Shown in pieces: positions 49,066-56,280 of a stretch of 64,000 nt of DNA (within the stretch, counting starts at the first letter, position 1; each line of letters starts with the position of its first letter). A program made the translations under genes and the position numbers. Source of the stretch: Shimia sagamensis (lineage in GTDB: Bacteria > Pseudomonadota > Alphaproteobacteria > Rhodobacterales > Rhodobacteraceae); contig NZ_FXTY01000005.1 of the NCBI RefSeq assembly GCF_900182745.1, positions 248,001 to 312,000 on the forward strand, in the 5' to 3' direction. Under the pieces are notes generated by a model, which made no database searches, was not told where the DNA came from, and saw only the letters and a list, made by a program, of their open reading frames with translations.

Positions 49066-49686
49066 TTAGTTCTTCGCGTAGAATTCCACGACCAGGTTTG
49101 GTTCCATCACAACTGGGTATGGCACGTCGGACAGGCCAGGTGCGCGAACAAAAGTTGCGGTCATTTTGTTGTGATCGGCGTCGATGTAGTCCGGCACGTC
49201 GCGCTCGTTCAGCTGAGTGGCTTCCAGCAAAACTGCGAGCTGCTTGGACTTCTCACGCACTTCGATCACGTCGCCTTCTTTGACGCGGTAAGACGCGATG
49301 TTCACACGCTGACCGTTCACGGTGACGTGGCCGTGGTTCACAAACTGACGTGCGGCAAATACGGTGGCCACAAATTTGGCACGGTATACAACCGCGTCCA
49401 AACGGCGCTCCAGCAGGCCGATCAGGTTTTCACCGGTGTCGCCTTTGATACGCTCAGCTTCGCCGTAGATGCGACGGAACTGTTTTTCGGTCAGGTCGCC
49501 GTAGTAGCCCTTGAGCTTCTGCTTGGCGCGCAGCTGTGTACCGAAATCAGAAATTTTGCCCTTGCGGCGCTGACCGTGCTGGCCGGGGCCATAATCGCGA
49601 CGGTTCACTGGGGATTTAGGACGGCCCCAGATGTTTTCGCCCATGCGACGGTCAATTTTATACTTGGCAGACGTACGTTTAGTCAC
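49066..49686 (-). CDS. rpsD: 30S ribosomal protein S4
   Basis: The 206-residue primary 16S-binding protein has the typical start [20 protein letters not shown] and an S4 RNA-binding domain (about residues 96-160, [20 protein letters not shown]). It nucleates assembly of the small subunit. The GTG at 49684-49686 was chosen because GGAG lies seven bases before it and the product matches family length. It is not in the alpha operon here. The leader can fold over the ribosome site, consistent with S4 autoregulation seen in other bacteria. Confidence 0.96.
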   Translation of the reverse strand: MTKRTSAKYKIDRRMGENIWGRPKSPVNRRDYGPGQHGQRRKGKISDFGTQLRAKQKLKGYYGDLTEKQFRRIYGEAERIKGDTGENLIGLLERRLDAVVYRAKFVATVFAARQFVNHGHVTVNGQRVNIASYRVKEGDVIEVREKSKQLAVLLEATQLNERDVPDYIDADHNKMTATFVRAPGLSDVPYPVVMEPNLVVEFYAKN

Positions 49687-49772
49687 GGCTGATCTCCTTC
49701 GTTTAGGTTTCGAAGGGCGTTGTCCTCTTGCCGGATGTTGCCGACATGACAGGCATCCTCTTGCGAGGGCCA
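49687..49772 (-). promoter_or_regulatory. Structured rpsD mRNA leader
   Basis: On the minus strand CCTTCG (49711-49716) can pair with CGAAGG (49696-49701), which is part of the ribosome site, around nine bases. Further upstream GGATG/CATCC can pair, and GCAAGAGGA occurs twice with starts 33 bp apart (49723-49731, 49756-49764). Hiding the ribosome site in a stem suggests translational control, perhaps by S4 itself. Confidence 0.4.
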
Positions 49773-49972
49773 CCAACACCAATGAAGCCGCGCTTATACG
49801 GGGGATTCTGGGGGAGTCAAGCGGGCAGTGGCGAATGACTGCTGTGAGCTCAAAGTGACCGATGCCGCGCGTTGCACCATCGGCAGCTTTCTTGTCTTGA
49901 CGAAACGGTTTTGCAGGATCAGCGTCTTTTCAGAACGGACGACTTTTTTAACGCTAGGGATGCCAGACAGCG

Positions 49973-51277
49973 ATGAAGACAGAACACACTGACGTCCTTG
50001 TTATTGGAGGCGGCACAGCAGGTTTCGGGGCTGCTATTGCTGCGGGGCGCGAAGGGCTTCAGGTCACGTTGCTGGAAGCGACCAACAAGATCGGCGGCGT
50101 TATGGCGTTCTGCCCTGGCATGCCTTGGGGCGGTGCATATCCGATGGACCAAATAGTCGGCGGCATCATTGAAGAACTCACAGAGCGTCTCGCATCGATG
50201 GACCCGCCAGCCGCCGAGAAGCGTGCCTGTACGCTAGACAATTTCGGGCCTGAAATCATCTACGACCATGATGTGGCAACGCTCACAATGTTTGAGATGC
50301 TCGAAGAAGCTGGCGTGCGTGTCAGGCTGGGAAGCATCGCGCTCGAACCCGAAATGGACGGCACCACAATTGCATCTGTCACATGCTGTGACCGAAACGG
50401 GTCTTTCATTATTCAGCCAAAGATCGTTATCGACTGCTCGGGCGACGGCGACATCTCTGCCAAAGCCGGGGTTCCCTACGTTCTTGGCGATGCGTCCGGC
50501 AACATGATGGCAGTGACGATTTCCTTCTTCATGATAGGGGCGGACTGGGACCGCGCTTTCGCCGACCCGGACCCGTATTTCCAAAAATACGCGGCGATTG
50601 GTGTCGCAGATGGCAGGTTGCATAGAGACCTTGGAAAGCTTTACCTCATGCGAGGCTTTCATGAGGGCACGGTCTTTTGCAATTCTGTCCACGTTCGCGG
50701 TGTGGACGGCACGGACCCTTTGGCTGTGAGTGCTGCCACCCAAGAGGGGCGCCGTAGGTGCCGCCAATTGGCTGCGTTCCTGCGCAATGAGGTTCCAGGT
50801 TTTGAGCGGGCACATATGGCCATGCTTTCACCAACGGTTGGTGTGCGCGAGACGCGCAAATTGCAAGGCATGTATCGCTTGACGGGCAAAGACCTGGCAA
50901 GTGCGACCAAGTTCGAGGATGGAATTGTGGCCTGTGACAACCCTATCGATGACGTGATGCGCGCTGAGGGCGACATGACCCATCGCGCTGCAATACAATC
51001 CGATCAGTACTATACAATTCCGTTCCGGTCGCTGGTCCCAGAAGAGATCACGAACCTTATGTTTGCGGGTCGCATTTTGTCAGCAGACGCCGTTGCATTC
51101 GCATCTGTACGCGGCATGCCGCAATGCATGGCGATGGGTCAAGCCGCCGGTACAGCAGCGGCGATGGCTTTACGATCAAACGTCGCCATTCAGGCAGTCC
51201 CGACGCCCAATCTCGTTCGACGCTTGTCTTCACACGGCATCAACCGTTTGAGAGTGCTTGAAGACGACGTGTCGTGA
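49973..51277 (+). CDS. FAD-dependent oxidoreductase
   Basis: The 434-residue FAD_oxidored family protein starts with the dinucleotide-binding VLVIGGGTAGFGAAIAAGRE and has the conserved ATNKIGGVMAFCPGMPWGGA. The late segment LMFAGRILSADAVAFASVRG and MGQAAGTAAAMAL complete the FAD site. The substrate is unknown. It stands alone. It uses ATA, AGG and AGA codons several times (for example near 50150, 50326, 50535 and 50615), which neighbouring genes largely avoid, so it was probably acquired. No mobile element remains are visible. Confidence 0.78.
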   Translation: MKTEHTDVLVIGGGTAGFGAAIAAGREGLQVTLLEATNKIGGVMAFCPGMPWGGAYPMDQIVGGIIEELTERLASMDPPAAEKRACTLDNFGPEIIYDHDVATLTMFEMLEEAGVRVRLGSIALEPEMDGTTIASVTCCDRNGSFIIQPKIVIDCSGDGDISAKAGVPYVLGDASGNMMAVTISFFMIGADWDRAFADPDPYFQKYAAIGVADGRLHRDLGKLYLMRGFHEGTVFCNSVHVRGVDGTDPLAVSAATQEGRRRCRQLAAFLRNEVPGFERAHMAMLSPTVGVRETRKLQGMYRLTGKDLASATKFEDGIVACDNPIDDVMRAEGDMTHRAAIQSDQYYTIPFRSLVPEEITNLMFAGRILSADAVAFASVRGMPQCMAMGQAAGTAAAMALRSNVAIQAVPTPNLVRRLSSHGINRLRVLEDDVS

Positions 51278-51434
51278 CGGTACGGCAGGCGGTATTGGCA
51301 ACTAATCAAATGCGGACGTTCGATTGTTGGATGTGAAGGGTAGCTTTGTCCCGCACAGCAGCCAACGCGACGACACTACTTTTGGGACGACCCACCACAT
51401 TTCCTGCAGGAAGTTGACAAATCCGTCGCCGAGA
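51278..51434. other. Intergenic region with a 12-bp palindrome
   Basis: 157 bp between convergent genes. It contains TTCCTGCAGGAA (51401-51412), a perfect palindrome, and no convincing terminator. No remnant of a known gene was recognised in any frame. Confidence 0.3.
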
Positions 51435-52025
51435 TCAGGACACGCGCAGACGCGCGCAGAATACCTTTGGGTCTGTAGTGCCCGCCTCTCCCGACCCCAC
51501 CAGCCCAATCACCTGACTGATCCGCGCCCCGGCGTTCACCGCCTGATAGGTCGGAAAGGGCGCCCTTTCCGACAGATCAATTTCCCGTGTAACCCAGTCT
51601 TGGGCCTCCAACTTCTGCAATGAGGTTGAAAGCGCCCGATCCGTGATTGCGCCCAATCCCGCCTTGAAGCCGGAAAACCGCTGCGGCCGCGTCGCCAGCG
51701 CCAACACCGGCACGGTCCAGCTCTTGCGCAGCAGCTTGGTGTCGCTCTCTTCCGCCGCCCGCAGAATCTCGTCAGCCTTAGCCGCCGCAACCACGCCCTG
51801 TTCAGTCAAAACAAATTCCGGTCGCAGCGGATGCCCGTGTCCGGGGTTTCGCATCACCACCCCCAGCTCCATCAAATGTGCCAGACTGGCACCAAAAGCC
51901 GTGCGCCCTGCCCCAGTGGCGGCAATCAACGTCGCCTGCCGTCCCGGCACGCCGCGATGCATCTGCGCCAGAATGTCGAGCGCCCAGGCCCGAGAGGTAA
52001 TCTTGACAAGCAACTTAATGTCCAT
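51435..52025 (-). CDS. Tandem winged-helix regulator, HxlR-like in both halves
   Basis: The 196-residue protein reads as two winged-helix domains. The first (about 1-80) holds SRAWALDILAQMHRGVPGR, then TAFGASLAHLMELGVVMR. The second (about 98-175) has SWTVPVLALATRPQRFSGFK, then ALSTSLQKLEAQDWVTREI. Both match the HxlR layout, which is normally a single ~110-residue domain acting as a dimer, so this may be a fused, built-in dimer. The conserved N-terminal HxlR cysteine is not seen; one cysteine is near the C-terminus. It diverges from the VOC gene, its likely target. Confidence 0.7.
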   Translation of the reverse strand: MDIKLLVKITSRAWALDILAQMHRGVPGRQATLIAATGAGRTAFGASLAHLMELGVVMRNPGHGHPLRPEFVLTEQGVVAAAKADEILRAAEESDTKLLRKSWTVPVLALATRPQRFSGFKAGLGAITDRALSTSLQKLEAQDWVTREIDLSERAPFPTYQAVNAGARISQVIGLVGSGEAGTTDPKVFCARLRVS

Positions 52026-52031
52026 AAAGTA

Positions 52032-52040
52032 TAGTAACTA
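52032..52040. promoter_or_regulatory. Candidate operator between the regulator and VOC genes
   Basis: TAGTAACTA is a nine-base dyad (TAGT-N-ACTA) in the 51-bp gap between the two divergent start codons. Its place and size fit autoregulation by the HxlR-like protein. Confidence 0.35.
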
Positions 52041-52076
52041 CATTTTGTGAAATCAGCAACCACTAAGGACCGCATC

Positions 52077-52448
52077 ATGGCTCTTGCCGCATTGACCAAC
52101 GTAATTACGCTCTCGATTTCCGTGAGTGACCGCCACGCCAGCGCCGCATGGTTCAAAGAGAAACTGGGCTTTGAGCTGCGTTACCATATTGATGAAGCCG
52201 GTTGGAGCGAGCTGGCCACCAAAACCGACGGTGTGATTCTCGGCATGGGGGAGCAGTCCGAGCCCAAGCCCGGCAACTGTGTGCCTGTGTTTGGTGTTGA
52301 AGACATCGACGCCGCCCGCAGCGCACTTGAGGCGGCAGATGTAAAATTTGACGGCCCCACGCAAGTGATTCCGGAAATGGTCAAGCTGGCCACGTTTTAT
52401 GATCCGGACAACAACGCTTTCATGTTGGCACAAGACCTCTCCAGCTAA
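52077..52448 (+). CDS. VOC (glyoxalase/bleomycin-resistance) superfamily protein
   Basis: The 123-residue protein holds one pair of VOC beta-alpha-beta modules: ALTNVITLSISVSDRHASAA with WFKEKLGFELRYH in the first and VPVFGVEDIDAARSALEAAD with FYDPDNNAFMLAQ in the second. Members bind metals and act on small electrophiles or as resistance proteins. The ATG at 52077 was chosen, ten codons after an upstream GTG, because AAGGA lies just ahead. Probably controlled by the divergent HxlR-like regulator. Confidence 0.8.
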   Translation: MALAALTNVITLSISVSDRHASAAWFKEKLGFELRYHIDEAGWSELATKTDGVILGMGEQSEPKPGNCVPVFGVEDIDAARSALEAADVKFDGPTQVIPEMVKLATFYDPDNNAFMLAQDLSS

Positions 52449-52453
52449 GAATA

Positions 52454-52483
52454 AACCCCGCCAATTTGGCGGGGTTCCTTTTT
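52454..52483 (+). terminator. Intrinsic terminator after the VOC gene
   Basis: AACCCCGCC and GGCGGGGTT form a nine-pair stem around AATTT, followed by CC and five T, six bases after the VOC stop. Confidence 0.88.
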
Positions 52484-52491
52484 ATCGTCAA

Positions 52492-53562
52492 TTACGCAGC
52501 ATCATGCATCAATATGGCCGCCTCACTGGCGGTCAAATTGCGCCGCGCATGCGGCCCATAACTGTGCGGACTATGTGCCAGCTCAGGCTGCCGCGCAAAC
52601 AAACGCGCCCGATCATCGTCTTTCAACGCATCCAGCGCCGCATTGGCCGGATGGAAGCTTTCTGTTTCCACCCCATTGGCCCAAATCACCTCATGACACG
52701 GCAACAACAGATGCACATAGGTCACCTCTTTTAGCGCCGTGTCCACGCTGATGTTGCCACCGTTCACCAGATCCCGCGCCGCCACCAGCACCTCATCCTC
52801 ATTAAACAGTGCCCGCGCCGTGGCGCCCCGCACCAACATCCGATGCTCTGGGCTGACCAACAGCTCCTGATCCGGGCGTTCAATGCCCAGCGCACCGGGT
52901 CGGATACGGATCGGTCGCAACTTGGGCATAGCAAACAGCCGCGCCCCAGTCATCCGCCGTGCCCCAATCCACTCAATCTGCTGGGCGCCATTATCCCGCG
53001 TCTGAATTTGTTCGCCTTCACGCAACTCTTCAATCAACCGTAGCCCCTGCGGTGTCGCAATCCGCGTGCCGGGGGTAAAGCAAATCACACCAGTACCCTC
53101 TTCAACAGCTTTGGGACGCTGCATCGTGCTCATCGACGCATGCACCACCCATAAGTCTTTATTCTTTGGAGGCAGCTCATCCAAAAACATCAACAGAGGT
53201 GCGCTGCCATCCACCTCAATCACCGTCGCGGTGTAACTCTCCGCGCCGTCCGTCACCACAAAGCCGCCTTCCATCAATGGAAGGTCAACCTCAATTGTCT
53301 CCAAACTCTGGATACCCGTTTTATGGTTCACTGCTGCCCCAACCAGCTTGCGCACCATATGCGCCGCTCGCTTGCGGATGTTTGCCCCTTCTTCTCCACG
53401 ATCCAGACGCAATAGCCCATTGGGCCCGTCCACACGGACGGCATCCCCTGTCCAAGACCACACCACGCCTGTTTCCAGCGCCTGCAACGGTGCAGTCTTC
53501 TGACCATCTATTTCTGTCTGTGACCAGGAGATGACAAACGTGCCACGAAAGCCCGTTTTCAT
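52492..53562 (-). CDS. Hint (hedgehog/intein-type) domain protein
   Basis: The 356-residue protein contains a Hint domain at about residues 175-320. It starts with CFTPGTRIATPQGLRLIEEL (the intein block A cysteine), has block B-like LLVSPEHRMLV, and ends with LPCHEVIWANGVETESFHPA. There is no following His-Asn-Cys splice junction, so self-cleavage at the first cysteine is possible but splicing is not. The N-terminal 170 residues are a beta-rich domain I do not recognise. Proteins of this design are frequent in Rhodobacterales; their role is unknown. Confidence 0.8.
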   Translation of the reverse strand: MKTGFRGTFVISWSQTEIDGQKTAPLQALETGVVWSWTGDAVRVDGPNGLLRLDRGEEGANIRKRAAHMVRKLVGAAVNHKTGIQSLETIEVDLPLMEGGFVVTDGAESYTATVIEVDGSAPLLMFLDELPPKNKDLWVVHASMSTMQRPKAVEEGTGVICFTPGTRIATPQGLRLIEELREGEQIQTRDNGAQQIEWIGARRMTGARLFAMPKLRPIRIRPGALGIERPDQELLVSPEHRMLVRGATARALFNEDEVLVAARDLVNGGNISVDTALKEVTYVHLLLPCHEVIWANGVETESFHPANAALDALKDDDRARLFARQPELAHSPHSYGPHARRNLTASEAAILMHDAA

Positions 53563-53690
53563 TGCCTGATTACCTGCCTAGTAGTTTTTTTATTATCGAC
53601 AGGTTAACAAAGCCGACTCCAACTGCCTAGCCAGAAGTTTCAAAAATACTGAGGTGACTCAGTGTGTTGCAAAAAACACCTCACCTCGCC

Positions 53691-54653
53691 TTAGAAACGA
53701 ATATCGAGACGGACCGCGCCAACAAATTGTCCTTCATACTGCATCTCGAATTCTTCACTCAAATATGTCAGCCCATAAAACAGGTGAGTGTTCTTACCTT
53801 CCCAATGTAACCCCGCCCGCAATCGGTTGCGCGTGTCGGTCAAACGGTAGCCGCGATCTTCTGGCAAATAGACGCTGCTGAACACTTTGGCGACATCCGC
53901 TCCAGCCACAAAACTCCAGCCATTTCCTCTAGTCTGACCAGAGCGATATCGATGGCCTGTCACCCAGTCGCGCGACACCAGATCGCCCTGCCCAAACCGA
54001 CCAATTGTGAAATCCACCCCGGCCCGCACAAGGTTCTCGTCCCCCACGCGTGTTTCCAGAAAAGGCCGCACACTTGTGAGTCCACCCAAATCAAAATCCC
54101 GCCCAGCCTCACCAACAAAGCGCACCATCCATTTGTTTGGGATCTGATTATCCAGCACCTCATCAGAGGGGCCAGGAATACCAATCACGTCATGAATTGC
54201 GCTTTGCAGGCTGTTCAACCCAGTTTGAGGGCCGATCATCAAAAGGTCGCCCCCGAAGCTGAACTCCGTTGCATGTCGCTGAAACTGCGTGTGCAGGCCC
54301 GCGGTCAGCATGCCAGCCCAAGGGCGGTCCAACGGCACATGGGAGGTCAAACACGCCGGAGAGATGATTTCCCCTCCCACGCGAAGCTCCAACAGCTCGC
54401 CCGCGGCCTGCGGCAGCTTTCCGTTCCAGCCATAGCCCCAGAACCGGCTGGTGCCGTAAGACCCAGAGCGCCAGCGATCATATCCGTCGCCTAAAAAGTC
54501 ATTCACAAACAGGCTGCCATATCCAAGGTAACTGCGCCCTCCGATCATCGACGACTGAGCCGACCCTTCAGCCATCTCAACATCATCTTTGGCTGCCACG
54601 GCCTGCGCAGACAACATTCCAACCAAAATCAAAGCAGCTATATGACGCAACAT
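53691..54653 (-). CDS. LpxR-like outer-membrane lipid A deacylase family protein
   Basis: The 320-residue protein has a signal peptide (AALILVGMLSAQAVAA) and a beta-barrel pattern to the terminal phenylalanine (FVGAVRLDIRF). YLGYGSLFVNDFLGDGYDRW holds the Asn-Asp pair of the LpxR active site, and DRPWAGMLTAGLH matches the conserved barrel strand. LpxR removes the 3'-acyloxyacyl chains of lipid A in the outer membrane. It is a single gene beside a two-component regulator. Confidence 0.8.
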   Translation of the reverse strand: MLRHIAALILVGMLSAQAVAAKDDVEMAEGSAQSSMIGGRSYLGYGSLFVNDFLGDGYDRWRSGSYGTSRFWGYGWNGKLPQAAGELLELRVGGEIISPACLTSHVPLDRPWAGMLTAGLHTQFQRHATEFSFGGDLLMIGPQTGLNSLQSAIHDVIGIPGPSDEVLDNQIPNKWMVRFVGEAGRDFDLGGLTSVRPFLETRVGDENLVRAGVDFTIGRFGQGDLVSRDWVTGHRYRSGQTRGNGWSFVAGADVAKVFSSVYLPEDRGYRLTDTRNRLRAGLHWEGKNTHLFYGLTYLSEEFEMQYEGQFVGAVRLDIRF

Positions 54654-54801
54654 AGTCAGTCCCCAAAAACGCCCCCCGGCATTGGACTGATAGCGCAGCC
54701 ACAGGCCCCACGTCAGCGAAAGACTGACATAATGGTAAATGCCCTAAAAATTGTCGTTAGTTTCTTAAGGCCCTGGCAAGGGCTGAGCAAACCTCGAAGG
54801 C

Positions 54802-55416
54802 CTAGAACAGGCCCGCTTCTTTGGCAATCAAAGCCGCTTGCGTGCGGTTGCCAGCGTCAATTTTGCGATACAGGTTTTTCACATGCAATTTGACTGTGGG
54901 TTCCGACAGGTCCAGATCCCGGGCAATTTCTTTATTGGATTTGCCCACGGACAACCCTTCCAGAACCTGCATTTCCCGTCGAGTCAGTTTCTGCGCAATC
55001 GGATGTGGCTCCGCCGCTTCCGCCGCCTGCATAAGATCAGCCGGGATAAACTGCTCTCCCGCTGCCATAAACTTGATCGCATTGACCAAAGAAGACGCCG
55101 GCAGTGTCTTGGGCACAAACCCAGCCGCCCCAGCCGCCATGGCCTTCTTGACTATCTCTCTACTGGCTTCGCCTGAAATCAACGCCACGCGCGGCGACGA
55201 CGCATGTGCCAACACCCGTTTCACCCCTTCGACTCCCTGCATGCCTGGCATGTTGTAATCCAGAAGAACCAGGTCAAACGGCCCCTGTTGATCCAAGGCC
55301 TGTAACGCTTGTTGAAGATTAGACACCCCAACTGACTCCATAGTGCCGGTGGCGCGCACAAAGGCGGAGACCGTATCCAGTAGTAAATCGTGGTCGTCAG
55401 CTATCAGTATTTTCAA
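54802..55416 (-). CDS. NarL/LuxR-type response regulator
   Basis: The 204-residue protein has a receiver domain (residues 1-118; acidic pocket IADDHD, phosphoacceptor aspartate in VLLDYNMPG at about 53) and a LuxR-type helix-turn-helix at 138-200 (KLTRREMQVLEGLSVGKSNK, then ARDLDLSEPTVKLHVKNLYR). The TTG at 55414-55416 (MKILIADDHD) was chosen because GGAGG lies six bases before it; a TTG nine codons upstream is the alternative. It diverges from the molybdopterin-fold gene and hybrid kinase, its likely partner. Confidence 0.9.
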   Translation of the reverse strand: MKILIADDHDLLLDTVSAFVRATGTMESVGVSNLQQALQALDQQGPFDLVLLDYNMPGMQGVEGVKRVLAHASSPRVALISGEASREIVKKAMAAGAAGFVPKTLPASSLVNAIKFMAAGEQFIPADLMQAAEAAEPHPIAQKLTRREMQVLEGLSVGKSNKEIARDLDLSEPTVKLHVKNLYRKIDAGNRTQAALIAKEAGLF

Positions 55417-55684
55417 AACGGTCCTCCAGAGGGCCGATATCAACGTTACAACCGCAAAGCACCATGGTCAAACTCACGAAACCAATGCGTGATACAGTCA
55501 TCAAGCATCCAAAATGCAGCCTGTCATCCCACCACTTAAGCAAGATAGAGAGAATTTTAATAAAATTCCCACCTTACCTAACGGCAAACCTACCCTTTTG
55601 TATAGGGCGCTTATCCCCTTGACCAGATGCGCGTTAGACGTGTTGGGTTTATCAAAGATGTTAAGCATTATGAGGCGGCAGAAC
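55417..55684. promoter_or_regulatory. Divergent promoter region of the sensor cluster
   Basis: 268 bp between the response regulator and the molybdopterin-fold gene. It is AT-rich from about 55540 to 55600. A TTGACC at 55618 could be a -35 element for the plus strand. A frame is open from 55514 into the next gene, but this part lacks a ribosome site and family match, so I read it as leader. No clear dyad was found. Confidence 0.35.
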
Positions 55685-56206
55685 ATGCGCAAAACCAGAA
55701 GATCCGTTTTCGCTCTGGCCGCTTGCCTTTTGCTACCACTCACGGGCCCTGCTTGGGCAACTGACGCAATGGACACTCCGTCCGGCGATGTCATTCTGAC
55801 CGTGTCGGGCACGATCGACGCCACAAACGTCGACGGCACGGCTCAGTACGATTTGGAGATGCTGCGCGCATTACCTGCAGTCTCCATTTCAACCACGACC
55901 ATATGGACCGATGGGGTTCTTATGTTCACGGGTGTACCGCTAGCGTCGCTGCTGGAAACTCTGGGGAGTTCCGGCAGCACGCTGCGGGCTTCCGCCATCA
56001 ACGACTACACCATTGAAATTCCGATCGACACCTTAGAGGCAAACGCGCCAATTCTAGCCTATGAGCTGAATGGCGCGCCCATGCACCGTCGCGAAAAAGG
56101 GCCATTGTGGGTGATTTACCCCTTTGATTCTGATCCAAAATACCGCACCTCTCAGGTGCATTCCCGAGCCGTTTGGCAACTCGACAGGATCGAAATCGTC
56201 GACTAG
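55685..56206 (+). CDS. Periplasmic protein with oxidoreductase molybdopterin-binding fold
   Basis: About 173 residues from the ATG at 55685, chosen for its signal peptide (RSVFALAACLLLPLTGPAWA) and an AGGCGG ahead. The mature part resembles a short molybdopterin-binding domain of the sulfite oxidase/YedY type: DLEMLRALPAVSISTTTIWT, then GVPLASLLETLG and PLWVIYPFDSDPKYR. No cysteine ligand for molybdenum is visible in the domain, so it probably binds a ligand rather than catalysing. It lies 74 bp before a hybrid histidine kinase and may be its periplasmic sensor. Confidence 0.7.
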   Translation: MRKTRRSVFALAACLLLPLTGPAWATDAMDTPSGDVILTVSGTIDATNVDGTAQYDLEMLRALPAVSISTTTIWTDGVLMFTGVPLASLLETLGSSGSTLRASAINDYTIEIPIDTLEANAPILAYELNGAPMHRREKGPLWVIYPFDSDPKYRTSQVHSRAVWQLDRIEIVD

Positions 56207-56280
56207 GCTTTGCGCATGGCCTTCATGCGCATTCACCACACCAATTTGCGATCTAGTGTTCAAGCTGGGTCTTTGCCGCT

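Noticed and set aside
53574-53630. Repeated CTGCCTAG before the Hint-domain gene
   Set aside because: Two eight-base copies 49 bp apart are within chance expectation and show no further structure.
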